Of a DNA stretch of 64,000 nt, positions 52,605-64,000 are shown piece after piece. Location of the stretch: contig OZ023273.1 in assembly GCA_964007475.1 (NCBI GenBank), forward strand, positions 109,180,485 to 109,244,484. Reading direction: 5' to 3'. The stretch's first letter is position 1. Every line of letters starts with the position of its first letter. Under the pieces are notes generated by a model. It did not search any database and was not told the origin of the DNA. It saw only the letters and a list, made by a program, of their open reading frames with translations. A program made the translations under genes and the position numbers. Origin of the DNA: Hybos culiciformis. Its lineage: Eukaryota > Arthropoda > Insecta > Diptera > Hybotidae.

Positions 52605-53641
52605 TATTTGTATATTTTTTTTTTTTGTTTAAGTTATTTTTTCCCCTTTTTTGTGCAGATTCAGCAAAATTTTATTTGATTTTATTTTTATTCGTTTTAT
52701 CAACTTTGTAAATTTTCGAAATAAAGATAAAGTAATAAAAAATTAAGAGAAATATGTATTTTTTGAAAAAAAATTTTCCGATCATATAGAATAAAAAATT
52801 TATATTTTTTGTATATGTTTTTGGATCATTACATAGATTGAAAATTTTAATAAAATATTAACTTGAAACTAAACTTCAAAAACTCTCTATATATTTTATA
52901 TACATTGTTTACATTATATGTATTTAAATTTTAGGAAATATTTTGTCGACAATGCCAAAATTGTTCATTTTTTTTGCATTGGAAAAGCTAAAATAAATAT
53001 TAATTACTAATTTTTGACTGCTGCAGTCCAACATTAATTATAAGTATCTATTATTTATATAATTTATTTAATTCATATAGGAAATTTAACAAATTTATTA
53101 TAGAATATTATTATTTAATTAAACATTATTATTCTATATTTATTATATTATATAATAATAATGTTTTATTATTGAATTTATATAAATTAATTATTTATAT
53201 TATATTAGCTATAGGAATTAAAGCACATAATGAAATTAGCTTGTACGCATATTAAAAATAACAATAACGGTATATATAAATTAATTTTCGAAACAAAAGA
53301 TAATTTTGTATAGCTGGAAGGAAAAAACAAATAATAATTGGGTTTCGATAAAAAAAAAAAACTTTTTTCATTGAAATTATAGTGTTTATAGTTATGAGAA
53401 TTGAAAATTATTTAAATTCAAATTTCGTTCAGATAAATGCACATTTTTATTAGTATATAAAAGATTTGCATACCAGAGTAAGCTTTGTTATAATATGTTT
53501 TCAATCTAGTGGTTTTTTCATACAATTTTTGTCGCATTTTTCACAGTCGTTGATTTCCTGTAAAATAAAACAGCAAAAACTGCAAAAATAGAAAACAAAA
53601 AAATATTTTAAAATTTCACAGCGAGTCTCTTAAATGCAAAT
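52605..53641. other. Intronic A/T-rich DNA with a small hairpin
   Basis: No gene was recognised. A perfect 13-bp stem lies at 53121-53166 (AAACATTATTATT and AATAATAATGTTT), within a stretch at 53085-53215 that is almost pure A/T. Confidence 0.6.
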
Positions 53642-53869
53642 AATTTTAATGTGCATGTGATCGGTAAGTTGTATTTACAATCGTAAATTTAGCTCGGTAA
53701 ATGGTATATTACATGCGTCAATACACATGTAATTATTTAATTAAGTAAATTTTATTTACATTCTCCGTATTAAGTAAATTTTATTTACTTACTTCATTTT
53801 GAACTTTTGTTTTTTTTTTGCATTGCAAATGTATTGATTGCAACTACCTCTCACATGCACATTAAAATT
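53642..53869. repeat. Inverted-repeat element (MITE-like, 228 bp)
   Basis: AATTTTAATGTGCATGTGA at the left end is matched perfectly (19 bp) by its complement at 53851-53869. The similarity continues inward, loosely, through GGTAAGTTG / GGTAGTTG. The interior has two copies of TAAGTAAATTTTATTTAC. No clear target duplication was found. A larger palindrome begins only nine bases further on, so both may be parts of one composite element. Confidence 0.72.
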
Positions 53870-53878
53870 GTGTACAAA

Positions 53879-54046
53879 ACATGTTAATAATTTGTTATAC
53901 TGCTCGTTGTGTATATACACAAAAACACATAGACACTTGCCAATATTATATCACTCGACCTAACGGTCTCGTGATATAAGTATTGACTCGTGTCTATGTG
54001 TTTTTGTGTATACACAACGTTGTAATAACTAATTTTCTTAACATGT
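53879..54046. repeat. Long palindrome, arms about 75 bp
   Basis: ACATGTTAA at the left end pairs with TTAACATGT at the right end. Inside, CACAAAAACACATAGACAC pairs exactly with GTGTCTATGTGTTTTTGTG, and CGTTGTGTATATACAC pairs with GTGTATACACAACG apart from a missing TA. The inner stem continues with AATATTATATCAC against GTGATATAAGTATT. The loop at about 53955-53970 reads TCGACCTAACGGTCTC. This is a fold-back structure typical of palindromic MITEs, and it lies inside a transcribed intron. Confidence 0.85.
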
Positions 54047-55981
54047 GTTGTAATCTACTATTAAGTAATTTTTCGCTGCATGAAGTTCAAAGTCTAGTAT
54101 GATCAATCAGGTATTTTCTTTTCTTCGATTATTATAAAATAGTTTTTTATTATTTTTATCAAAAAAAAAAAAAGAAGTTGATCACAGAATACTATTATAT
54201 TGAAAATTCTTGGAAGAAATATTTTCGTAATCAAATTGCGTAAGCATTTTATCATAAATCTATCTTTTTTTTTCTTGTTTTTTTTTTTTTTTTTGTAAAA
54301 TTACATTAATATTTTTTTTTAAATGAACAAATTACACAGCTAATAAGGGGCAATATAGATTATCACTAAATAAAATAAAAAAAAAATGTTTTTTTTTACT
54401 AATTTTGCAAAAAAAAATTTGTTGCAAAAAAGGAAATTTTCATAACCGATTCGGGGTATTGAGGATTTTATTTTTGGAAGTTAATTTTTTGATTATTCGT
54501 ATGAATAAACGAAATGTGTCCTAAAGCGTTTAGTCCGTTTTTTTTTTTCTTCTTATAAAAATATTTTTGGTTTTATGATCCTTTTACAGCAAACAAGGAA
54601 CAAGAAAAGCATAAAGCGGATAAAAAAAAAAGAGGATGTGATAAACATTTATTTAATATACAAACATATATATATATATCCAATTTTATTTTTATCCTCA
54701 TTTGCATAATTTTGCGCAAGCTGTACTTATTTAATGAAAAAAAAAATTAGATTTTCTTTTTTGTTTGGTGAGAAAAGAAACAAAAAAAAAAAAAGAAAAT
54801 AAATTAAAAATGTTTCCACAAAATTCCCGTGTGTTAATTAAAAATAATATTTTTTAAATATAATATAAAGTGCCTTTAACATAATTTATATAAATATATA
54901 TATATATATATACACTTTTTTCACGTTTATGATTTTTAGCGCTCACTGAGTCCAAGATAAAAATCATAATAATAAACTTTATTATATACCAGAGGAGAAG
55001 GAATATATACAAAAACAAAAAAAAAATGTTTCATGCATTAAAAAAAACAAGATGTTTTTATCCCTTAAAAAAAAAGTGAATAAAAAAAATTCCTACCCAA
55101 AAAAAAAAATTATTAATTAGCTACTTAATCACATTTAACATTTTTTTTTTTTCTTTTTTTTTGGTTATTAACATTTTGTTATTATTGTGCCTAAGATAAA
55201 TTTTCATATTTTCTGGTTCCGGTTAGCCTATTAATAAGATGTGCTAGATAGAAAATTTTAATTTACACTTTTTTTTTATACTTTTACTTGGAGACTAATT
55301 ATAATTTTTCTCTTAAAATTACCTGTTAAATAGTATTTGAGATTTGTAATAGAAAAAATAAAAAATAAAGAACAAAAAAAAAATTTTATTTTGTAATTGT
55401 ACAATGTCAACATTTCCATTACATCATAAATTTTATTTTTAATTATTTTTTCAGTATTCACGTAGTGAAGAGAAATTATGAATATTCAGAATGAGGTTAA
55501 TGTAATGATTTAAGAAAAATTAGTATTTAACATTTGTAAGGTTTTTTTGGCACGAAATGGTTAGAAATAAATGGCTTAAGTTTCCAGGAGATGATTTCAA
55601 AATGTAAATTAAATAAATCATCGCCGGTTAAACTGCAGCAGAATGAATAAGTTCTTATTATTAGTTCGTCAGAAAACGCAATAAATATTTAAGTATAACG
55701 AAAATATTGATTTCATCGATTTTATAATGTGACAATAGTTCAATTTATTGAGTTTGACAAAGCTTTAAATATTCAAAACCAATCAATTTTTTCATCTTTC
55801 GAATGTGATATCAAACTCAATTTAATGGACTTACTCGTTCTGTGAGTTTCGCGGACGAAATAGTAACCAACAATATTGAAACCACAATAATAATCAAGCT
55901 ATAAGTTGTTTGGTTCTTTGAAGTCTAATTTTTTTTTCAAATTTTATTTTTGAATTCATTGAAACTGAAAACATTGATTAA
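54047..55981. other. Intronic A/T-rich DNA
   Basis: No gene was recognised. A loose inverted repeat lies at about 55737-55833 (CAATTTATTGAGTTTGA against TCAAACTCAATTTAATG). Homopolymer runs are frequent. Confidence 0.6.
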
Positions 55982-56128
55982 AACATAAAAGAGAAACAAG
56001 CGCTATTCAAAGCTTTAATCTTCGCTCTTATCACAGCCCTTATCGTTTATGGCAGCTGCGAATATAGAGCTACTTCCCTTGTAATAACTAATCTTGCTCA
56101 ACTGGTTTCATTTGAACTTCATGTATAA
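55982..56128 (+). other. Orphan open stretch, 48 codons, G/C-richer, unrecognised
   Basis: The + strand is open from 55982 to the stop at 56126-56128 with no ATG. It begins NIKEKQALFKAL and includes a hydrophobic run (ALIFALITALIVYGSC) and then RATSLVITNLAQLV. Base composition is distinctly less A/T-rich than the flanks. It could be a decayed exon or a fragment of an unknown transposon. No splice sites of convincing quality or family match were seen, so no function is assigned. Confidence 0.3.
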
Positions 56129-59100
56129 AGAAATTATAGCTACTATTTGCTATCTTAAGTTATTTTTGCCATCATTACTGGAAATTTAAAGCTTTTAACT
56201 GAATTTGTTAACACTAATCCCAGAAAAATAACAGATTAATGATATCTACATTTACAAGAGCATATTATTTCTGTTTGCAATTTTTTTCTATATATACACA
56301 ATTGTTTACAAATTTAAAAATATCAAATTAAATTCAAAATTCTCTTACAAATTTTCAGTTTATTGCAAGACCTTCAATATTATATAAATTTTTCTTTCAA
56401 TATTTTTTGTTTGTCCTTAGAAAATTAACGAGATTGCATTGAAAATAAATTACATTATTTTGTCAAAATAAATTTATTCATAAAAAAACAAATTTTTTAA
56501 TATTTAATTTAGTTTTTTTTTTATTTTTTATTTCAATTTTAATTTGAAAATTTTTTTTTTTTATGTCAATGTGCCAAAATATAAAATATTTTCATTATAA
56601 TAATTTTTTAAAGAATATAACTTACAACTTATTTACATTTTACTTTTGGAAATATATATAAGAAAAAGTTAATTTCTTGAAAAAAAAATTGAAAAATCTG
56701 TGGATTTAGAAAGATATTTTAGCTTCTCTTATGGTGAAAAAATAGATTTTATTTTTTTTTACTTTATTTTTAGTTAAAAACAAAAATCCATTTTTAGCTA
56801 AATTTGATATTTTAACAAGATTTAATGATGAAAATTTTTTAAGATAAATTTCATTCTGAGACTTCCTTGTTAACACAATGATATTTGATTTAATTAAAAT
56901 GGTTTTTTATATATTTTTAATCCTTTTTTTTTAAGTATATACTTGCAAAGATAAATGAAAATTATATTTATATATATTTTTTTTATCTCAAAGGATCTAA
57001 TTAAATTTAAATGATGGAAAAATAGGACGAATTTTTCTTATTTCTTATGTTTCAAATGTTTTCCCTTGGCATTTAAGGTATTTTTGCAAAAGCATAATGA
57101 GTATTTAAAATTCTCTACTCTGCTGTTAAAAAGATACAAGAAAAATTATCTCCTAAAGGTAATTTAAAAAAAAAAAGATAATTTTTCAATTACAGAAAAT
57201 TTTGAGAATAAAAAAAAAATTGTATAAAAATAATTGTATAATAAGAACAAAATTAAAAATCTCAAAATATAATTATAGTGTAAGTCTTGAGTATGCATAT
57301 TGGAATAAGTATACTTTAAATCTATATTAGAAGTTTGATTCTGAGGGCGAAAAAAAAAATTTCTTTCAATGATTTTCATATTCAAACATTTACGTTAGGC
57401 TTATAATGACATTGACAGCCTTTCCCTTCCCTAAATTTAAGAAAATAAGTATTATTTCAAACAAATTTTCAACTTAAAAGTTTAATAAATTACTATTCAA
57501 CAATGAATTTTAAAATCTTTATTTAACAATTTCGTTCAGTTTTCTGATTATTTCATTAGTCTTATTTTCATCAAACTTATTTTCATAAGTAATAGAAAAT
57601 TTTGAAATTTTATACTCCCACTATATTCGTATGTTGTTAATGTTATAATATTTCATTATACAATTTTCATCTAATTTTTATTTATTTATAAAGTTTATGT
57701 ATAAAGTTTATTATAAGTTATATTTTATATATAAGCTCTAAAACTATAAGAAAGAAAAACTTTTACAAAAGATTGATAGATTTGATAACATGAATAAAAT
57801 AAGGGCAAAACTATTATAAATATAGTATTCCCAAATGAGCACTAAATAATAATTACATAATTTATATTACAAAATAATGAAATGAACCATGCCTGCTGAA
57901 TTAATGTCATATTTTATATCGTCTTATGATTATTATTATTGTTATTATTATTTAAATTTTAACTTTCAATACTTATATTATCATTATTATTATTATTATT
58001 ATAATTAAAGTTGAAAATTTTTAAAATGTCAATTAAATAAAAAGGGAAATGAATAAATTATTTCAATAATATAATAAATTTCAGTTGACTTTTAATTTAA
58101 TTATTTAAAAAACTTTTTATTATAATAATTATAGAAAATTAAAATTTTATTGAAACTATACTAATAATAAATATAATGGAATAAGAAAACCGAGAATGAA
58201 ATCATTATTATATTAAAAGAACAGGGATGTGTTTTTTGACGAAAATTAATTTTGAAATAAATAATTATGTTGTTTGTATAAAAGTTAAAAACTATATAGA
58301 GATAATGTAATTAAAACATGATTGAAACAAAGAAGACTAAAATCTGAAGACGAAAAGTGTTTCGCAACCTAATTCACAATAAAATTTCGCGGTATATTTA
58401 TTATTGAAGATTTCTTGAAATTAATAAATAAATTTTTATGGTTTCAGTCTGAAATTATTTATTCCTGTTTCGTATAAGTTTTTTAGTTTAATTTTAAAAT
58501 ACAGACATTATATGTAACAAATTTAAAAGTTTTTTTGAATCTTATACGTTCTTAGCAATCTCATATGAAAGACTTTATTAATTTTTCTTGGAAAAAAAAG
58601 TGATATTAAATATAAGTTGACAGTGTTTTTTTCATTACTTTGTGGACTACATATAAATGGTAAACAAAGTTATGCAAAATTTTCGGAATATATCTAAATA
58701 TTTCGATTTAAAATACTCTTGACTGAATTGAGTTCCTGCTTTACTTAATTGGAATGAATTATTAACAAATTAACCAAGTTGAGGGCATAATGTAATATGT
58801 ATCTTATTATTTATGATTAAACCCATGCCCTTTTCAGCAGTAAAAAGTAATAAAAATACTATATTATTTACACCCTAAGATGATTAAGAGCTTCTAACTC
58901 CCAAAACCAAAAATCACATAATGTCAATCTTTAGTCAAGGTGAAGATTGAACAAATTTTTGCATTTAAAAAAATTTAAATCTATTTGGCAGTTCAATAAT
59001 GAAAAGCATTTTAGTGGAAAAAGGGCTTTTAATGAAAATATATACATAGTCCGTTTTTCATTTTTGATGGAAAACGGACAAAAAACTTAAAATACCTCTG

Positions 59101-60046
59101 ACGTAATGATTGATTGCTATATAATGATATTTTTAATTTTATGATTACATTTTGCTTAAAAACAAAAAAAATCAAATTCTTTCTGCATAACTTCTAACAA
59201 TGTTATTCATTTATAGTGACGTGAAATTCCAAATATTTATCAAAACGATGAGAACACAAAAATCTGTGATAATATTATGAAAACGACAAGCATTAAATTT
59301 AATTCATTTTCTTTTATATCCTTTTTTAATATTATAAATTTTCTATTTATGTGATATAATCCCATTCATAAAATATACTTTACTGGTATACTTCATACCT
59401 TTTTAAGTTAACTTTTGATGACAAAAAAGAGTATTACGAAATAACTTAGCAACACATAATAATATCAAAAAATCATTAAAAACCATGTTCATATATTAAT
59501 TCTTTAACAAACCAACCAAAAAAGAATATGAATGTAGTATTAGTACTTATATTTTACTTGCACTTAAAATACTTGCCATTATTATTATATAATATTTTAG
59601 AGTATTAATTTAATTTGATTCATTCGACATAATCCTATTTATTATGTTTACAGAGTTGTCAAAAAAAATTATAGTCATTGACAAAATAATTTTCAAAAAT
59701 TTTTGGACTATTATTATTATATATTATATTGTACAGATTGTACATAAATAAATAAACTTTAGTTGGCAATATTCTATATATCTATTACGCTTTAGTGAGC
59801 AATTAAATCGAAACTTTTCTTTAGTAAACAACAATTTTATTATTCTCAAGTACCTATAGCAATTAAAAGATATTTTAATGTATACATTATGGCATTTGGG
59901 ATTACCAAATTTTATATTTTTTTCGTGGTATTATATTTTGTTTTTCGATTTTTTACCTAGTTCGAAGGTACAATTTAACATCTCTCGAACTAAAAATTTG
60001 GTTTCACATAAACTAAATTTCTTTTCTTTTTTTTTTATTTTTGCAG
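56129..60046. other. End of the 18.8-kb intron
   Basis: A/T-rich DNA with no recognised gene or bounded element. A hairpin (GTCCGTTTTTCAT against ATGGAAAACGGAC, one mismatch) lies at 59049-59079. The intron ends with a pyrimidine tract and TTTTTGCAG at 60046. Confidence 0.75.
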
Positions 60047-60263
60047 ACTGTTGAGGACCTCGAAAATCGATGCATGGAAGCTGGCATCGAAATAGTAACT
60101 AGACAATCATTTCTTTCCGATCCAGCTGATGCTGTTAGAAATTTACGTCGTCAAGACGCTAGGATAATTGTAGGTTTATTTTATGTCGTAGCAGCAAGAC
60201 GTGTATTATGCGAAATGTACAAACAACAATTGTATGGAAAAGCATATGTGTGGTTTTTTATAG
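60047..60263 (+). CDS. GABA-B-R1: GABA-B receptor subunit 1, internal exon 3 of 5 visible
   Basis: A 217-nt exon (72 codons plus one base). It encodes [60 protein letters not shown] and then [12 protein letters not shown]. The Tyr in GLFY aligns with the GABA-contacting Tyr of human GABAB1. The Cys in VLCEMY probably pairs with that in ISCTRE of the next exon. The acceptor is a strong pyrimidine tract plus GCAG. The donor is GTAAAA at 60264, leaving a single G that completes a Gly codon with the next exon. This segment forms much of lobe 2 and the hinge-side face of the clamshell. Readthrough past 60263 into 60304 is intronic. Confidence 0.97.
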
Positions 60264-61305
60264 GTAAAATAAATAAAAACATAATGTATGTAGATTATAA
60301 ATAAATGTACATATATAAATGTACTATATATAAGGCATGTTTTCTTTTGGATTTAAGAATTTCTTTATTTGGAAAATTTCAACTTTTTTAATTTTTTGTT
60401 TTCCATGAAAATAGCTTTGTTCTGTTTTCTTTAAGTATTAAGTATTGTTGTATAATATTAAAAATATATATATACAACATATAGGTAGTCCCAAATAAAA
60501 GTAAATATAGAAAAGAAAATGGAAAAGATTAATTTAAAATATTCAATTTTAAGGAATCGAATTGGATATGAATTAATGGATGGCTAGAGAAAGGACATAA
60601 AGTAAATAATAATGGACCAGAACTTATAATTTAATAAAATTCATTTATAAGAAGATATGAATTTAATTTGTAAGTTCTTGAAAATGGAAATTTTAATTAA
60701 TATTTGGTATTTTATTTTATTGCAAAAATGTAAAAATATTTCCAATATTTTCATACAATTTATTTTTCAACAAATTATTGTTCTATATTTAGTATTAGCA
60801 ACAGCATTTATGGGAGTTAAGGAATGAAAACTATAACTCTTTGGGGTAATTCTTTGGTTAGCCATGTTTACTTTTTGCTACAAATATTAAGATAAAATTG
60901 TCCAAAACTTAAAATATAAATAAAAATAGTTTAAAATAAATATGTATAATATAAAGTTTTATTCTCTTTTTTTTCTTCTGTAGTTTAAACAATTTACTTA
61001 GCTCAAAAAGTGTGAATAAATTTTTTCTCATATAATACTTTCTCTAAAAATTTTGTTCACAAGAACACAACAGGCATCACACATATAAGATAGAAACTTT
61101 TGTCCCAAAGGGTAGCAAAGTAATTGCAGCTTTAAAAATTTCATAAACTTTATGTAAATGTTATTTTTAAAATTAAAATAATATTTAAAAAAATATTCTG
61201 CAATTTTATATTTTATATTATTTAGTTAGTGAAACAATTTTATTCAAAGAAAATATTATATGATATCATTTTATTTTTTTTTTGTTCTATTTATCCTCTA
61301 ACTAG
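60264..61305 (+). other. Intron, 1.0 kb
   Basis: GTAAAA donor and a T-rich tract ending CTAACTAG. It is phase 1. The contents are A/T-rich and no element was recognised. The sequence CTAAC just before the AG resembles a branch-point motif but is too close to serve that role by itself. Confidence 0.92.
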
Positions 61306-61474
61306 GTTGGTATGAAGATAATTGGTATCAGGAAAATTTAGAAAATGAGAATATTTCGTGTACACGTGAACAAATGAAAATTGCTGCCGAAGGACATTTA
61401 ACAACTGAAGCATTAATGTGGAATCAAAATTCTCATGAGAAAACGATATCTGGAATGTCAGCAGAAGATTTTAG
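61306..61474 (+). CDS. GABA-B-R1: GABA-B receptor subunit 1, internal exon 4 of 5 visible
   Basis: A 169-nt exon that begins by completing a Gly codon and reads GWYEDNWYQENLENENISCT, REQMKIAAEGHLTTEALMWN and QNSHEKTISGMSAEDF. The Trp of GWYEDNW aligns with the GABA-contacting Trp of human GABAB1. NIS is a potential N-glycosylation site. The loop after EDNW (YQENLENEN) is the most divergent part, as in other insects. It starts after CTAACTAG and ends with AG before the donor GTAAAA at 61475; those two bases join the first base of the next exon to make Arg. The exon is too split by phase to appear as one long ATG-initiated frame, but homology and splice sites make it certain. Confidence 0.96.
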
Positions 61475-63431
61475 GTAAAAATAAAAAAAATAAAAATGAA
61501 AATTAAGGAAAACTACATTCAAAGTTTTCTTCTTTTTACTTTTTTTAGTTGATAATTTTGAGAACTTTATTTTGATTCATTTAAAATTTTTTCATAATAG
61601 GGAATTCGTAATCGTATATAAATTTTATTTTAATAATCAGCATCAACATTGTTTGAAGTTTTTCTTCTATCGGGAAAATAAAGCAAAAAAGTTTCCGTAA
61701 ATTAAAAATAAATAAAATTTTAAAAATTGTTCATTCATTGTTCTTCCAGCTCTTTTTTTTTATTATAATTTAATTCTTGAAATATTTAATACTGGATTTG
61801 TTTAAATACTTACCTTTGTAAAAGTATAATTTATTTAAGAGTTATGGCTTCAGAGCCATTCAACATCTTTGATAGTACAATAGAGTATAATATTAGTTTT
61901 TTCCTACCAAATGCTGTACTTAGATTACTTTTGTAATAGACAACTAGACTCTGTGAAAATTTTTTCATCGGAAAAAAATATTTCCGCAATTTCATGAGAT
62001 TGAATTTTTGCTTTTACATTACATATTGAAGCTGTTGCTGATTTTGCTTGCCGAAACTATAGCATTTTGCTACACTATCAGTTTTCTTGTAACGCTTTAT
62101 AATGGTTTGATAAACCACCTTTTTATTGAGTTAAAAATGCTAGAGCTCCTTAAGGATATTTGTGTTAGATATTCCGTTTATTATTATGTTATCACGTTAT
62201 TATGTTTCATTTAATGTTTTAATTTCATTGTTAATTTTTTGAGTCATGATGGGCAATTGATATTAACGACAATTGAAAGTTACTAAATGAACTAGGAACA
62301 ATTAATACAAAGTATTTCAGCTCGATACAAAAAAGCGACGAAATCTACAGGGATCTAAAATCGCTGCATCTATAATACTCAAGAAGCTTTTACGCAGCTA
62401 AATATATTAAAAATTATTATTTCTTAAACTGAAAAATTTTGAAATTATCTATTACATCGTTTTCGCAGCATGTCGTCTTGTGAAATAATTTTATGGTTAT
62501 GTGATTGTCATATCGCTAGCTTTTTTTTCTCTAACTAAAATTAACTTCATATTTCAAATAAAATCCACAAAAAAAAGATACCTACAATTTATTTTTAACA
62601 AAAAATGATAATGTAGAAGAACTTAATTTTAGTTATTTAACGCCAAAAATTTCCTCAAAATGAAGTAATTTTTTATTTTATTCACAATGATTCATAGCGC
62701 TTTGTTAGAAAAATATTTGATGATAACAATAATTCAGTTTAAAACTTTTTTTTTTTGCATTTTCGATTGAAAAGATAATTTCAAAATGTTAATAACATAA
62801 ATTTAACAGAACAATTTTGTTTACAAAAAACATTAAGTTAAATTTTTTTAAAGATATTCAAAATTCTATACCCATAAATTAGAACAAAAATTAATTTGGA
62901 GGAGGTGAAAAAAGGATTTAAATTCAAAAAAGTATAATGATATTTTTTTCATTCAACAAGAATAATGTTTATATATGTACAGAAGTAGTTTTATACGAAT
63001 ATTGGTAGTGTAATTTAATCCTGTTCATGTTATTAATTTTTATTTTTATTAACAAAATGTTATTAATAACTTTCAATTATAAATTATGTATATAATAAAA
63101 TTATAAATATAAAAAAAAAAATAAAACTAATTTTTTAACGTACATTACATATTATTGAATGAAATTCACTTAAGTCTAGGAAAAAAAAACTACCGACAAA
63201 AGCTAAAGATTTAAGAGGTGGTAAGATACGTAAATATCTCCTACGATTTATTTGTAGCAAACTAGTTACTAAACCAATTCAAAACTACCACAAAAAAAGA
63301 CACTATGTTTAAAAATCTATTAAGTACATTAAACAACTTTAGCTATAATATAAATCAATTACGAGATCTATCTTTATGAATAGATACGTTAGAAAACCTG
63401 AATTTATATGCTTATTTTATAATATTTACAG
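61475..63431 (+). other. Intron, 2.0 kb
   Basis: GTAAAA donor and TTTACAG acceptor, phase 2. The contents are A/T-rich. The open frame at 62008-62214 is Leu/Ile/Tyr-rich, lacks motifs and is regarded as chance. The leader-like residues encoded just before 63432 are intronic. Confidence 0.9.
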
Positions 63432-63675
63432 GCTACGTTTAAATGCAGCTTTATTAGAAGCTGGTTATAATGTGACAAGTAATCGATTTCCTGAAGGATA
63501 TCAGGAAGCTCCATTAGCATACGACGCTGTTTGGAGTGTAGCATTAGCATTTAATAAAACAATGAAGCGTTTAAGTAAACGAAAACGTTATTTAAAAGAT
63601 TTTACATATACAGATAAAGATATTGCAGACGAAATTTATGCTGCCATGAATTCAACATCCTTTTTAGGTGTTTCG
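63432..63675 (+). CDS. GABA-B-R1: GABA-B receptor subunit 1, internal exon 5 of 5 visible
   Basis: A 244-nt exon (one base plus 81 codons). It encodes LRLNAALLEAGYNVTSNRFP, EGYQEAPLAYDAVWSVALAF, NKTMKRLSKRKRYLKDFTYT and DKDIADEIYAAMNSTSFLGV before a final Ser. The Glu of YQEAPLAYDA aligns with the Glu that holds the amino group of GABA in human GABAB1. NVT, NKT and NST are potential N-glycosylation sites. The segment RLSKRKRYLK is more basic than I expect for the family. The donor is a consensus GTAAGT at 63676. The next exon, expected to begin GVVAF and lead to the membrane domain, lies beyond the window. Confidence 0.97.
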
Positions 63676-64000
63676 GTAAGTAAAATTCAATATTTCACAT
63701 AAAAAACCATTTTATAAATTTTAATCATAAAAATATTATCTTAGGCACATTCAACATATTTTACAAAAGTTATTTTTTTTTAATATTTGTGATAAATTTT
63801 ATAATTAACTATAAAGTTTTTTCAAGTTTAAAATGAAAATGTTTTGCATAAATTTATTTGGGGTTACAAAGCTGATATCCTTCAATGAACTTAAGGAACA
63901 TAAATATGATCTTAAGTTAAAGATTTTTAATGTTAATCGATTTGCCTGAGGTCTGGAGATAAATTTTATGATATTTATGTTTGTTTAAGAAGATATAATA
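63676..64000 (+). other. Start of the next intron
   Basis: Opens with GTAAGT in phase 0. A/T-rich and without a recognised feature up to the window edge. Confidence 0.85.

Noticed and set aside
53085..53220. Possible mitochondrial insert (numt) in an almost pure A/T stretch
   Set aside because: Trial translation gave no recognisable mitochondrial protein, and the stretch is better described as low-complexity sequence with a hairpin.
63376..63431. Upstream ATG extension of the last receptor exon
   Set aside because: The reading frame continues by chance into the intron; TTTACAG at 63431 and the Arg codon split with 61474 fix the exon start.

Overview
The window is very A/T-rich nuclear DNA (about four-fifths A/T by eye) from an animal, almost certainly an insect. 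It has spliced exons with GT-AG introns, long homopolymer runs, and DNA transposons and non-LTR retrotransposons. No bacterial operons, rRNA genes or CRISPR arrays were seen. The protein identity points to a holometabolous insect, but the order cannot be fixed from this window alone.

One host gene is present, on the + strand: the metabotropic GABA-B receptor subunit 1. Five consecutive internal exons (37187-37321, 41116-41286, 60047-60263, 61306-61474, 63432-63675) splice in frame into 312 codons (936 nt). They encode much of the extracellular Venus-flytrap GABA-binding domain. The start of the gene, the rest of the ectodomain and the seven-helix domain lie outside the window or were not found. 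The introns are 3.8, 18.8, 1.0 and 2.0 kb. No exon was recognised in the first 37 kb, which is probably a very large upstream intron.

Most of the remaining structure is transposon-derived. There are three unrelated hAT-type elements, each with TAG-initial inverted termini, its own subterminal repeat motif and a perfect 8-bp target duplication: 2028-2829, 14364-14910 and 42076-43399. The first carries a broken transposase C-terminus on the minus strand. The second sits inside one arm of an older fold-back element. The third contains a near-perfect palindrome with arms of about 150 bp. There is also a 5'-truncated Jockey-clade retrotransposon with an open reverse-transcriptase frame and a 15-bp target duplication (44543-45693), an RTE-like reverse-transcriptase fossil (40172-40960), a Tc1/mariner-like short element with TA flanks (52248-52602), an unclassified element built of reiterated TTCGCAAA/TTGGCAAA-type motifs (about 37970-38815), and a cluster of palindromes at 53642-54046.

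The rest is A/T-rich intronic or intergenic DNA with microsatellites and small tandem duplications. I found no convincing new functional system. The points most worth checking are the nested and decayed transposons, a possible 3' transduction by the Jockey copy, two orphan G/C-richer islands (16332-16600 and 55982-56128), and a weak tRNA-like segment at 28555-28634.
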